From CBDCBA01 sp965214125 (GTDB lineage: Bacteria > Planctomycetota > Phycisphaerae > Tepidisphaerales > Tepidisphaeraceae), in NCBI GenBank assembly GCA_965214125.1, contig CBDCBA010000032.1:186001-250000 (forward strand): a stretch of 64,000 nucleotides of DNA, written 5' to 3'. Made by a program: the position numbers and the translations under genes. A model generated the notes under the pieces. That model worked only from the letters and a program-made list of their open reading frames with translations. It had not been told where the DNA came from and ran no database searches. Positions 33,047 through 42,151 of this stretch are shown here, one piece after another (the first letter of the stretch is position 1; each line of letters opens with the position of its first letter).

Positions 33047-36000
33047 ATGAACCTGCTTGGCAACTCCCTGACCAAAGTCTTCGGCAGCCGCAACGATCGC
33101 CTGCTGAAGCGTTACCGCCGCATCGTTGGCGAGATCAACGAGCGCGAGCCCGAGATCCAACAGCTTTCCGATGCCGCCCTGCGCCAGCGGACGGCCGAGC
33201 TGCGCAAGCAACTCGTCGCCGGCGAGTTGAAGGTCGTTGACGTGCTGCCCGAGGCGTTGGCGATCATGCGCGAGAGCATGGACCGCCACATCGGCATCCG
33301 CGAGATCTTCAACCCCGATCGCACGTTCGACCCCGACCGCCTGAGCGACGAGCATTTGGAGCTCTACGACGGCGTGCAGCGGCAGATGATTGCCTCGGGC
33401 ATCGACTTCCGCCAGATCGAGATTCCCCAGCCGCTGTACGAGGCGGTGCGCAAGCTCTACCCGACGAGCCGCCCGCCGTTCCGGGCGCGCTGCTTCGACG
33501 TGCAGCTCATCGGCGGCATCGTGCTGAGCGAGGGGAAGATCGCCGAGATGAAGACCGGCGAGGGCAAGACCTTCGTCGCGCCCCTGGCGGCGTTCCTGCG
33601 GGCGCTGCAGGGGCAGCACACGCACGTCGTGACCGTCAACGACTATCTCGTCAAGCGCGACGCCACCTGGGTAAAGCCGGCGTTCGAGAACCTGGGCATG
33701 AGCGTGGGCTACTTGCAAAGCCTGATGATGCCCGGCGGGCAGGGCCGCAAGGACGCCTACTCCTGCGACGTGACGTACGGCACCAACAGCGAGTTCGGGT
33801 TCGACTACCTGCGCGACAACATGAAGGAGCGGGTCGACCTTCAGGTGCAGGGCCCGTTGGACTTCGCGATCATCGACGAGGTGGACAGCATCCTGATCGA
33901 CGAGGCGCGCACGCCGCTGATTATCAGTGGCGAGGCGAACACGGGCGCCCCGAAGTACGCCGAGGCCGACGCGGTGGCGCGGCACGTGATGGAGCAGGCG
34001 CGGCCCTGGCAGCAGGCGCAGGACACGATCGACGAAGCCAAGCGCGTCATCAAGGCCGCCCAAGGCGAGCTGGATCAGGCCGGTTCGAAGGAGGCCCGGA
34101 AGCGCTCCGAGCAACGCCTGCACGACGCGGAGAAGAAGCTCGTTGCCGCCGAGGAGAAGCAGGCGACGACCGTGCAGTACTACGAGGTCGAGCCGGACAA
34201 GAAGAGCGTTCACCTCACCCACGAGGGCATCGCCGCCGCCCAGGAGAATGCGGGCGTGGGCAGCTTCTACGTCGGCGACAACATCGACTGGCCGCACCTG
34301 ATGGAGCAGGCGATGCGCGCCCACGTCGTCTACGAGCGCGACAAGGATTACGTGGTCGAGCCCGACCCCAAGACGCAGCAGATGAGCGTCATCATCGTCG
34401 ACGAATACACCGGCCGAAAGATGGTCGGCCGGCAGTGGAGCGACGGCCTGCACCAGGCGATCGAGGCGAAGGAGGCCGTGCCGATCAAGAAGGAGACCCA
34501 GACGCTGGCCACCATCACGCTGCAAAACTTCTTCAAGCTCTACAAGGGCCTCAGCGGCATGACCGGCACCGCCCAGACCGAGGCCGAGGAGTTCGACAAA
34601 ATCTACAGCCTCGACGTCGTGAGCATTCCGACCAACCGCCCCGTGATCCGCGGCGATCGCACCGATCTGGTCTACCGCACCGAGCAGGAGAAGTGGGACG
34701 AAATCCTCGACGACATCAAAACCCACAGCGACGCCGGCCGGCCCGTGTTGGTCGGGACGACGAGCGTGGAAAAAAGCGAGTTCCTCAGCCGCATTCTCGC
34801 GCAAAAGCACGGCATTCAGCACGAGGTCCTCAACGCCAAGCAGCACGAGCGCGAGAGCCACATCGTCGAGCATGCCGGCGAGCAGCACGCGAACGCCCAC
34901 GGCGACCTTGTCGGCAACGTGACCATCGCCACGAACATGGCCGGCCGCGGCACGGACATCAAGCCCGCGCAAACCTCCTTCTTCGACGTCGAGTCGAGTG
35001 ACGGCGACGCCGTCGTCCTGAAGCAGCGCGCCACCGGCAAGACGATTGAGGTCGGCCCCGACGATGCGCGGCGCAGCGTCTACGGCCTCGACAGCGGCAG
35101 CCCGAAGGTCGTCGGCGGCCTGGCACGTGATCGGCACCGAGCGGCACACCAGCCGGCGCATCGACGACCAGCTTCGCGGGCGTTCCGGCCGGCAGGGCGA
35201 TCCGGGGTCGTCGCGCTTCTACGTCAGCCTGCAAGACCCGCTGATGAAGATGTTCATGCCCGAGTGGGCCACGAACATTCTCCGCAAGGCCGGCCTCGAG
35301 TACGGCGAGCCGATCGAAAGCCGCCTCGTCACCCGGCAGATCGCCGGGGCGCAGAAGAAGGTCGAGGAGCGGAACTTCCTCCAGCGCAAGAACCTGCTCG
35401 AGTACGACGAGGTCATGGACGTGCAGCGCCTGCAATTCTACGGAATGCGGCAAAAAGTGCTGGAAGGGCGCGAGATCGACGAGGTGATCTGGGACATGAT
35501 CGGCAAGAGCGTCGAGGACGCCGCCGACCGGTACGTTTCGGCCGACTACCGCGCCACCGTCCTCGCCGAGTGGGGCCGCACCACGTTCAACATCCAGCTC
35601 GACCCCGAGGACCTGGCGGGCCTCAAGAGCTACGACGACGTGAACGACCTGTACAAGCAAAAGGCCAAGGGGGAGGTCGGCGACACGATCCACTCCACCC
35701 TCGGCGAGTTCATGGGCGAGGACCGCGACGACCCGGCCCGTCTGGGACGCGGCGAGCATCAAGAGCTTCGCCATGACCCGCTACGGCGTGGACCTGTCGC
35801 TGGGAGAAATCCGCGAGACCGACGCCGACGATCTGGAGGAACGTCTCATCGAACAGGCGTACGACCGCATCGACCGCATCGATACGGCCGGCGTGCAGCC
35901 GTACCTCTCGCCGCTCTTCCCGCTGGAAGAGCTGTGCAAGTGGGCCAACGACAAGTTCGCCATCGGCCTAACGCCCGGCGAGCTCATCAGCGACGAAACC

Positions 36001-37040
36001 CGCAACATCTCCAAGAGCCCGACGGAGATCGTGCAGGTCATCGAGCAGCGCGCCCGCGACGCCTACGCCAAGCGGGAGGTCGAGTACCCGGTCGACCACG
36101 TGCTCACCCTCGTCGCCAACGGCGGCGAAACGATCGACTTGCCCGAGGGCGCCGCCTACCTTGAAAACTGGGCCAAGGCCAAGTACGGCCTGCTGCTCCC
36201 GGCAGCGGACACGCTGGGCCAAAGCCCCCGCGACCTGCCGCGACCGCCTGCTCGCCGAACAGGAGGACTACCTGCGCGGCGACAAGCTCGAACGCGACGT
36301 CGACCTGATCCTCAAGAGCGGCGGCGACCACCCGGCCGCGCTGGCGCGGGCCTTCACGGAGCGGTTCCGCCTGCCGATGAACCCGGCCGAGCTCGAGCCC
36401 GGACGCATCCGCGAGAGCGTCAAGGGCACGAAGGAAAAGGACCGCGACGGCGACGGCCAGGTCGACGTGCGCGACGTTCTGCTCCGCAAGGCCCGCTACG
36501 TGGTCCGCAAGGAGCTGACCGACCTCGAGCAGTTCGTGCTGATCAACATTTTCGACCAGGCGTGGAAGGATCACCTCTACGCGATGGACGTGCTCAAGGG
36601 GGGCATCGGCATGCAGGCCTTCGCCGAGCGCGGACCCGCGGGTGGCGTACAAGCGCGAGGGGTACCGCTACTTCCGGCAGATGATGGAGGAGACGCGCGA
36701 CCGCGTGACGGACCTGATCTTCCGCGTGCGCGTCGACGGCCAGCAGGCGCCCGCGGCCCGCAACGCCTACGGCGAGCGGCAGCAGGCCGTCCACGCCGAG
36801 GTCGACGACAACGCCACCGCCTACGGCGACGCCACGCAGCCGGCCAAGCCCGAGCAGCCGCAGCCCGAAGTCACGTCGGAGACCGCGGCTCCACCGGCCC
36901 CACCAGCGCCTGCATCAAGCAGCGGCACCAAGCAGCCTAAGAAAGAGCCGCAACAAGAAGGGCAAACGCAAGTAGACTCATGCTCGCAACCACGATGTTT
37001 CGGTCCTGAGCACATGATGGATCATGCGCATGCTCGTTAG
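33047..37040 (+). CDS. secA: preprotein translocase ATPase SecA, four +1 frameshifts as sequenced
   Basis: SecA drives Sec-dependent export. The first frame is intact to ~residue 690 (Met-Lys-Thr-Gly-Glu-Gly-Lys-Thr Walker A, Asp-Glu-Val-Asp Walker B, Gly-Arg-Gly-Thr-Asp-Ile). The rest is spread over other frames, each needing one base removed: near 35122 (restores Gly-Gly-Leu-His-Val-Ile-Gly-Thr-Glu-Arg), 35738 (Ala-Val-Trp-Asp-Ala-Ala-Ser), 36238 (Asp-Leu-Arg-Asp-Arg-Leu-Leu) and 36632 (Glu-Arg-Asp-Pro-Arg-Val-Ala-Tyr-Lys). Corrected, it is 1329 aa, much longer than E. coli SecA. A fifth shift near the C-terminus is possible, since another frame ends Arg-Asn-Lys-Lys-Gly-Lys-Arg-Lys. SecA is essential, so assembly error is a strong alternative to decay. 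Confidence 0.9.
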
Positions 37041-37105
37041 CCGCCCCGCCTCGCGGGGCGCTCAGGACCGCTCCACGCGCCCCGCGAGGCGGGGCGGCTA
37101 ACGAG
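37033..37105. terminator. 28-bp perfect palindrome at the end of secA
   Basis: Perfect 28-base arms at 37033-37060 and 37078-37105, very GC-rich, with a 17-base loop. The left arm contains the TAG stop of the last secA frame (37038-37040). Placed to terminate secA; also one of the TAG-edged palindromes discussed in the findings. Confidence 0.75.
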
Positions 37106-37145
37106 AGGTTGTGGGAGGACGCGCATTTCCCACGCAGTGTTCAGT

Positions 37146-37217
37146 AGCCGCGACGCAACGCGGCGCGTTCGGTCGTAGCTGCAACGGCGTCAGACCGCGT
37201 CGCGTTGCGTCGCGGCT
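37146..37217. repeat. 17-bp inverted repeat, family CGCGTTGCGTCGCGGCT
   Basis: AGCCGCGACGCAACGCG (37146-37162) is the exact reverse complement of CGCGTTGCGTCGCGGCT (37201-37217). An identical 17-mer occurs at 52629-52645. Non-coding, between secA and the lipoprotein gene. Confidence 0.8.
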
Positions 37218-37248
37218 GTCGAATCGTTCTTGCCGGTCAAAATCGCTT

Positions 37249-37602
37249 TCAGTTCGCGCAGTACGCCCGCACCTCGGCGTCGCTGAGCGTGCCGTCGCCA
37301 TTGATGTCGGCGGCGCACACCTCGTCGTTGTAAAAGGCGTCGCTGCTGAGCACGAGCGTCTGGTCGATCGACAAAATGAACGGGATCGCCACCGCGTTCT
37401 CCCCCTGGCGGCGGGCGCTGTAGGTGTTGCGGGCACGGACGGTGCTTTGAAAGTCGACCAGCCCCTGCTCCGACTCGAACGCCACGCTCGTCCGCTCCTC
37501 GTTGCCGCGAACGATGCGCTCGCCGTCGGCGTTGAACAGGCAGCCGGCGGTCGCGAGGCAGCCGGCGGCGAGGCAAAGGGTCGTGGCAAGTCGGCGGGGC
37601 AT
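37249..37602 (-). CDS. small lipoprotein with EF-hand/dockerin-like calcium motif
   Basis: A 117-aa protein with signal peptide and lipobox (Leu-Ala-Thr-Ala-Gly-Cys, Cys near residue 20). The C-terminus holds Asp-Ile-Asn-Gly-Asp-Gly-Thr-Leu-Ser-Asp-Ala-Glu-Val, a single EF-hand or type I dockerin-like calcium loop with acidic residues at positions 1, 3, 5 and 12. Such single loops are common in planctomycete secreted proteins. No other domain is recognised. Start chosen at 37602 for the lipobox; the frame is open upstream. Confidence 0.6.
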   Translation of the reverse strand: MPRRLATTLCLAAGCLATAGCLFNADGERIVRGNEERTSVAFESEQGLVDFQSTVRARNTYSARRQGENAVAIPFILSIDQTLVLSSDAFYNDEVCAADINGDGTLSDAEVRAYCAN

Positions 37603-37637
37603 GATCGTCAGATGCGCGGCAAGGCATATCGTTGGAC

Positions 37638-38038
37638 ATGAGCGATCCGAAGTCGATGCCCGCGATGCCAAGACTGTCACCCTCGTCGGCCACTGCGGGC
37701 CGGACAGTTCCTTCCTGCGCATGGCCGTCAGCGGGGCGGCGCCCCGCGCGACGGTCACGATGGCCGACACCGACGCCGAGCTCGCGGCCGTCCTGGAGAC
37801 GGGCAGCGATCTGCTCCTGTTCAACCGCGTGCTGGAGGTGGGCTTCGCCGATTCTGACGGCACGGCGTTGCTGCGCAAGGTCAAGATGCAGCACCCCGAG
37901 CAGAAGGTGATGATGGTCAGCAACTACCCCGAAACCCAGCGCGACGCCGAGGCCGCCGGCGCGTTGCCGGGGTTTGGAAAGCGCGAGATCGGCAGCGATC
38001 AGGTGAAACAACGCCTCGCCGCGGCGTTGCAAGGGTGA
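37638..38038 (+). CDS. receiver-like regulatory protein lacking the phospho-Asp, possible -1 frameshift
   Basis: The main part reads as a CheY-like alpha/beta domain: a first strand Val-Thr-Leu-Val-Gly-His-Cys-Gly, then Asp-Leu-Leu-Leu-Phe-Asn-Arg-Val where the phospho-acceptor Asp would be but is Asn, then Met-Met-Val-Ser-Asn-Tyr and Gly-Phe-Gly-Lys-Arg, with the conserved Ser/Thr and Lys in place. That frame has no start of its own near this point. The most natural start, Met at 37638, is one base out of frame; adding one C near 37668 would join them into a 133-aa protein. Alternatively a Met at 37601 is in frame. It probably works as a non-phosphorylated protein-interaction switch. The next gene starts one base later. 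Confidence 0.55.
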
Positions 38039-38039
38039 G

Positions 38040-39332
38040 ATGTTCGCTCTGCTTTCTTCTTCACCCCGCGCCGCGGTGGCAGCCGCGGGTTCCGTGCGCG
38101 CCGCGTGTCCGAGCAGCCGAACCCGCGGCATCGTCATCGCGATCCTAATGCTTTGCCTCGCGCAAGTTGTGATCGCGCAGCCGACGGTCGATCGTGTGAC
38201 CTCCAAGATCCCGTTCCCGCGCGGGCTCGCGCTGGTCGACCTCGATCGCGACGGCGCCGACGAGCTTTACGTCCTCTCGCGCGGCCGCGTGCGCGGCAGC
38301 GGCGGGGCGGACGGGCGGATCGACGACCGCGCCGGGACGATCTGGCGTGTCGACCCGGCGACGGGCGAAACCACCGTCTTCGCCGAACCGACTTCGCCGC
38401 CGTTCAAGCTGCTCGACCGAACGCTCAATCGGCCGCGCGACGACCGCCAAACCGATCGCCCCTACTGCACGCTGCGCTGGCACGAGCCCACGCGCTCGTT
38501 TTACCTCTGCGCCTTCAGCGGCGTCGACTTGCCCGCCGACGGCGACGCGAAGGCGGCGGAAACGGGCTACTTTTCGAAAAATTATACGGATGCCGTCCTC
38601 GGCTACGACGTGGACGATCGCCGCTGGTTCGAGGTCGACCGCCACGACCCGCAGTTCGACGCTGACTTTCCCGGCGCCGACAGCCGCGGCTGGGTGAAGG
38701 GACCGGACAACCTTGTCGCGATCGACGACACGCTCATCGTCGCCGCGAAGGACAACAACTGCCTTGTCGCCTACGACCTTGCGGGCAATCAACCGCCGCG
38801 CGTTGTGCTGGGCGAGACGGTCCGCCTCGCCAATCGCGGCGGCGTGGCGCGGACCGTTCGCGGCCACAGCGCCCTCGGCATCCGCGACGATTGGCTCTAC
38901 GTTGCCTTCCGCACGAGCGGCGAGGTCATCCGTGTGCCGATCCTTCACGAGCACGGCGAGGACGGGCGGTCGCTTGTTCATCTCGACGTCGACGCCGCCG
39001 AACTGCTCGCCGAGTTCCAGCCGTGGAACCCGGCCACCGGCGCGAGCGCCAACATCACCGACTTGTCCATCGGCCCCGACGGTGATGTGTACGTCGTCAG
39101 CGCGATGCCGGCCCGCATCTACCGCTTCACGCCCAACCCGGCCAACATCCGCGACTTCACCAACGGCCGCGGCGCGTGGTTCGACTTGGCCGCCCACACG
39201 GGCAACCCGCGGTCCAAGAGCGAGAACGTGCTCGTCGCCGGCGACGGCACGGTCTACGTCACCAGCGGCGACGCCTACGCGAACGACCAAGGCCCCGGCC
39301 TCGGCGGCACGATCTGGCGCGTGCGAGAGTAG
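38040..39332 (+). CDS. secreted beta-propeller-like protein
   Basis: A 430-aa exported protein. A long basic N-region precedes a hydrophobic core at about 30-46 (Ile-Val-Ile-Ala-Ile-Leu-Met-Leu-Cys-Leu-Ala). The mature part has propeller-like blades: Gly-Leu-Ala-Leu-Val-Asp-Leu-Asp-Arg-Asp-Gly-Ala-Asp-Glu-Leu (an FG-GAP-like Asp-x-Asp-x-Asp-Gly loop) and later Leu-Ser-Ile-Gly-Pro-Asp-Gly-Asp-Val-Tyr-Val-Val (NHL-like). Function unknown. Starts one base after the receiver-like gene, so translation is probably linked. Its TAG stop is supplied by a repeat (39329-39352). Confidence 0.7.
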   Translation: MFALLSSSPRAAVAAAGSVRAACPSSRTRGIVIAILMLCLAQVVIAQPTVDRVTSKIPFPRGLALVDLDRDGADELYVLSRGRVRGSGGADGRIDDRAGTIWRVDPATGETTVFAEPTSPPFKLLDRTLNRPRDDRQTDRPYCTLRWHEPTRSFYLCAFSGVDLPADGDAKAAETGYFSKNYTDAVLGYDVDDRRWFEVDRHDPQFDADFPGADSRGWVKGPDNLVAIDDTLIVAAKDNNCLVAYDLAGNQPPRVVLGETVRLANRGGVARTVRGHSALGIRDDWLYVAFRTSGEVIRVPILHEHGEDGRSLVHLDVDAAELLAEFQPWNPATGASANITDLSIGPDGDVYVVSAMPARIYRFTPNPANIRDFTNGRGAWFDLAAHTGNPRSKSENVLVAGDGTVYVTSGDAYANDQGPGLGGTIWRVRE

Positions 39333-39352
39333 GGTGGGCACGGCCCACCATC
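39329..39352. repeat. GTAGGGTGGG...CCCACC palindrome, family C, copy 1
   Basis: GTAGGGTGGG followed by CCCACCATC forms a short palindrome that overlaps the end of the propeller gene: the TAG at 39330-39332 is its stop codon. Copies of the same word occur at 51615-51638. Confidence 0.6.
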
Positions 39353-39357
39353 GCGTT

Positions 39358-39461
39358 GGTGGCACGGGTCGCACGCGTTCGGATGCGGGAGGCCCGTGTC
39401 GGTCCTGGCGCGGGCCAAGCCACGGGTCTCCCGCCGCCGACGGCGTGCGACCCGTGCCACC
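39358..39461. repeat. REP-like palindrome, family A, copy 2
   Basis: GGTGGCACGGGTCGCACGC (39358-39376) pairs perfectly with 39443-39461, and inner blocks (GCGGGAGGCCCGTG / CACGGGTCTCCCGC) also pair. It shares GGTGGCACGGGTCGC and the inner CACGGGTCTC with the copy at 7021-7100 and again lies between convergent genes. Confidence 0.75.
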
Positions 39462-39462
39462 G

Positions 39463-39996
39463 TCACAACATGTCGGCAATACGTTCGGCGACGGCGGGGG
39501 CGTCGTCCTCGCCGCAGTCGATCACGTCGTCGGCCCAGCGGCGGTAGAGAGGGTCGCGCTCGTTGAAGAGTTCGGCGTAGGTCATGCCCGGCGCGATCAT
39601 CACGCCGCGCTCGCGCAGGTCGCCGGCGCGGGATTCGAGCAGTTCGGGAGCGACGTGCAGGTAGACCACGCGGCCCAGGCGCTTCAGGTGGCGCATGGCC
39701 GTCTGGCTGTAGATCACGCTGCCGCCGGGGGAAATGACGTGGTCGCGGCAGCGTAGCCCGATGTTGGCCGCCCGCTCGCGCCGGCGCAGGCCGTCGAACC
39801 CCTCGCGGTCGTTGATCTCCCACAGCCTCGCCCCGGCCTCGCGTTCGATCGCCTCGTCCACGTCCAAAAACTGCCGGCCCAGCCGAAAGGCGAGCAGTTG
39901 GCCGATGGTCGTCTTGCCCGAGCCGGGCATGCCGACGAGGCAGATGCAGTCGCACGCGGCGGACTTGGCGGGCACGGGCGGCGCGGCGACGGGCAT
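39463..39996 (-). CDS. aroK: shikimate kinase family protein
   Basis: A 177-aa nucleotide kinase. The P-loop Gly-Met-Pro-Gly-Ser-Gly-Lys-Thr-Thr is at 22-30; Phe-Leu-Asp-Val-Asp-Glu holds the shikimate-binding Asp near 45-47; Ser-Pro-Gly-Gly-Ser-Val-Ile is the conserved Gly-Gly loop; Glu-Arg-Asp-Pro-Leu-Tyr-Arg is the lid-region signature of shikimate kinases. It phosphorylates shikimate in the aromatic amino acid pathway. The N-terminus has ~15 extra residues. It ends beside a palindrome and precedes a sugar-nucleotide epimerase gene, with 9 bases between their coding ends. Confidence 0.85.
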   Translation of the reverse strand: MPVAAPPVPAKSAACDCICLVGMPGSGKTTIGQLLAFRLGRQFLDVDEAIEREAGARLWEINDREGFDGLRRRERAANIGLRCRDHVISPGGSVIYSQTAMRHLKRLGRVVYLHVAPELLESRAGDLRERGVMIAPGMTYAELFNERDPLYRRWADDVIDCGEDDAPAVAERIADML

Positions 39997-40005
39997 GGGT
40001 CAGGG

Positions 40006-41031
40006 CTACGGGGCAGGATCGGCGGCCGCCGGCAGGCGATAGCGGTGGCCGTGCTCACGATACCACGCCACGAACCGACGCAACCCCTCCTCCAACGAAA
40101 CTTTCGGCGCGTAATCCAGCTCCGTCTTCGCTAGGCTCACGTCGGCGAAGGTCCGCTCGACGTCGCCGGGCTGCTTGCCCTGACGGTCGAGATGAGCCGG
40201 CTTACCCATCGCCCGCTCGATCCCCGCCACGAGGTCCGCCAGCGACACCGGGCTGCTGCCGCCGAGGTTGTAAATGCGAAAGCCGTAGGCGGGAATCCGG
40301 TCGACCGCCGCCCGGATGCCGTCGACGATGTCGGCCACGAACGTGTAGTCGCGGCTGGTCGAGCCGTCGCCGAAGAACGGCACGGGCTGCTCGCGGTCGA
40401 TCAGGCGTGTGAACTTGTGAATGGCCAGGTCCGGCCGCTGACGGGGGCCAAAGACGGTGAAAAACCGCAGGCAGACGATCGGCAGGCCGTAGAGGTGATG
40501 GAAGGTGTGGCAGATCAACTCGCCCGCCCGCTTGGTCGCGGCGTAGGGGCTGATCGGCTCGTTCACGTCGTCGCTCTCCTTGAACGGCACGTGATCAAGG
40601 TTGCCGTAGACGCTCGAACTGCTCGCAAAGGCAAACCGCCCAACCCCGAACCGCCGGGCGGCCTCGAGAAGATGGGTCGTCCCCTCGACGTTCACCCGCG
40701 CGTAGTAGCCGGGCCGCTCGATGCTCGGCCGCACGCCGGCCATCGCGGCCAAGTGCAGGATGGCGGCGGGGCGGACGCGCTGCACGATCGACGCGATCCG
40801 GTCGCCGTCAACGATGTCGACCTCCTCGACCTCGATCCGATCGCCGCCGCGCTCGGCGACGCTCTGGAGGTTGAGTTCCTTCCACGCGCGGTCGTAGAAG
40901 TCGCAGAAGTTGTCGATCGCGACCACGCGGTGCCCCTCGTCGAGCAGGCGCTCGGCCGCGTGACTGCCGATGAATCCGGCGGCGCCGGTGACGAGGACGG
41001 TCGAGTTCGGCGGCAACGCGCGGTCGGACAT
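40006..41031 (-). CDS. NAD-dependent epimerase (UDP-glucuronate 4-epimerase-like)
   Basis: A 341-aa extended SDR enzyme. The NAD motif Gly-Ala-Ala-Gly-Phe-Ile-Gly-Ser is near the start, the catalytic Tyr-x-x-x-Lys is Tyr-Ala-Ala-Thr-Lys, and Phe-Phe-Thr-Val-Phe-Gly-Pro-Arg-Gln-Arg-Pro-Asp matches UDP-glucuronate 4-epimerases. It probably makes UDP-galacturonate for surface glycans. ATG at 41031 is chosen; a GTG at 41082 that overlaps the psd stop (GTGA) is a coupled alternative. Same strand as psd. Confidence 0.85.
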   Translation of the reverse strand: MSDRALPPNSTVLVTGAAGFIGSHAAERLLDEGHRVVAIDNFCDFYDRAWKELNLQSVAERGGDRIEVEEVDIVDGDRIASIVQRVRPAAILHLAAMAGVRPSIERPGYYARVNVEGTTHLLEAARRFGVGRFAFASSSSVYGNLDHVPFKESDDVNEPISPYAATKRAGELICHTFHHLYGLPIVCLRFFTVFGPRQRPDLAIHKFTRLIDREQPVPFFGDGSTSRDYTFVADIVDGIRAAVDRIPAYGFRIYNLGGSSPVSLADLVAGIERAMGKPAHLDRQGKQPGDVERTFADVSLAKTELDYAPKVSLEEGLRRFVAWYREHGHRYRLPAAADPAP

Positions 41032-41078
41032 GGCGGCACGGTTGTCGCGCCGAGCCGGGAATGCAAGCGGTGATCTGG

Positions 41079-41831
41079 TCACGCCGGCGTCGGGCGCAGG
41101 GCGGGCTCGAGCTCGGGATCGTCCAGCGCCGCGGCCGCGTTGGCGTCGCCGCCGCCGACATCGTGCCGCTCGACCTCCGCCAGCACGTCCGCCCCGCCGC
41201 GCACGACCTGGCCGGGCTCGACGAGAATCCTGGGCCGCAACCGCTTGGGGATCGTCAGCTCCGTGCGGCTGCCGAACTTGATCATGCCGATCCGCTCGCC
41301 GCGCACCACCGCGTCGCCCTCGGCCTTGGTGCAGATGATCCGCCGGGCGATCAGGCCGACGATCTGCTTCACGACGGCCACCGGGTCGCCGTGGGCATCT
41401 TCAAGGACCACGGTGTTGCTCTCGTTGTGCTCGCTGGCGGTGCCGTGGCTCATGGCGTTGACGAACTTACCCTTCTTGTACCGCACCTCGCGCACGCGCC
41501 CGTCGCACGGCGAGCGGTTGACGTGGACGTTGAAGACGCTCAGGAAGATGCCGATCCGCACGCTCGCCTCGTGGATGACCGGGTCCTCGTCGAACTCGAC
41601 CACGTCGCTCACCTTGCCGTCGGCGGGCGAGACGTAGCTGACGCGGCCCTCGGCATGGGCGGGGATCGGCCGCTCGGGGTCGCGGAAGAAGGCGAAGAGC
41701 CAGATCAGCACCGGCAGGCAGACGATCAGCGCCAGCCACCAGAGCCCGATCCACCCCGCGCCCGCCGCCAGCAGAAGCAGGGCGACGGTGCCGATGAGCA
41801 TCTCCCAGAACCCGTGCCGCGTGAACTTCAT
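41079..41831 (-). CDS. psd: phosphatidylserine decarboxylase family protein
   Basis: A 250-aa proenzyme of the short Psd type. Two N-terminal TM segments (~10-45) end in Phe-Arg-Asp-Pro-Glu-Arg-Pro-Ile-Pro, then Ser-Pro-Ala-Asp-Gly-Lys-Val, Phe-Leu-Ser-Val-Phe-Asn-Val-His-Val-Asn-Arg-Ser-Pro, and the self-cleavage site Phe-Gly-Ser-Arg-Thr-Glu, where the Ser becomes the pyruvoyl group. It converts phosphatidylserine to phosphatidylethanolamine in the membrane. About 35 residues are added after the usual C-terminus. No pssA is next to it. Confidence 0.92.
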   Translation of the reverse strand: MKFTRHGFWEMLIGTVALLLLAAGAGWIGLWWLALIVCLPVLIWLFAFFRDPERPIPAHAEGRVSYVSPADGKVSDVVEFDEDPVIHEASVRIGIFLSVFNVHVNRSPCDGRVREVRYKKGKFVNAMSHGTASEHNESNTVVLEDAHGDPVAVVKQIVGLIARRIICTKAEGDAVVRGERIGMIKFGSRTELTIPKRLRPRILVEPGQVVRGGADVLAEVERHDVGGGDANAAAALDDPELEPALRPTPA

Positions 41832-41865
41832 AAGGCAGTGTAGTTGAGGAGTTGGGATTCGTGAT

Positions 41866-41892
41866 TTGGGGATTGGGGATTGGGGATTGGGG
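41866..41892. repeat. heptamer TTGGGGA, about four tandem copies
   Basis: Three full TTGGGGA units plus TTGGGG (41866-41892), in the non-coding leader between psd and tRNA-Leu. Inverted words (CGAATCCCCAAT, CCAATTCCCAAT) follow at about 41923-41950, so a hairpin can form. Third heptamer array of the window. Confidence 0.8.
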
Positions 41893-41997
41893 CAGACTGC
41901 CTCGAAGCCGACCGCCGAATCCCGAATCCCCAATGCAACCAATTCCCAATGCCGCCGGTTGCTCAATTCGACGGCCGGCCTACACTCTCCGCCCGTC

Positions 41998-42079
41998 GCC
42001 CACATGGCGGAATTGGCAGACGCGCTGTCTTCAGGTGGCAGTGTCTTCGGACGTGCAGGTTCGAGTCCTGCTGTGGGCA
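41998..42079 (+). tRNA. tRNA-Leu (anticodon CAG)
   Basis: An 82-base class II tRNA. Acceptor GCCCACA pairs with TGTGGGC, with an A discriminator. The anticodon stem CTGTC/GGCAG (with a G-T pair) encloses TTCAGGT with anticodon CAG. A variable arm (TGTCTTCGGACG) and a T arm GCAGG/CCTGC enclosing TTCGAGT follow. CCA is not encoded. Confidence 0.95.
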
Positions 42080-42106
42080 CTGAACTCGCCGACCCGGCGA
42101 CGCGAG

Positions 42107-42129
42107 CGCCCTCGCAACCCGCGAGGGCG
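42107..42129 (+). terminator. hairpin after tRNA-Leu
   Basis: CGCCCTCGC pairs perfectly with GCGAGGGCG over a 5-base loop, 28 bases after the tRNA, followed by a weakly U-rich GCGTTT. It separates the tRNA from the convergent protein gene. Confidence 0.65.
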
Positions 42130-42151
42130 TTCGCGCGTTTGCGACACCCGG

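Noticed and set aside
31799..35161. 1120-codon open frame on the minus strand opposite secA
   Set aside because: Mirror frame of secA; Leu/Val/Asp-rich antisense translation with no recognisable domain.
41998..42079. tRNA-Leu as an integration site
   Set aside because: No integrase and no repeated tRNA 3' end were seen within the window.
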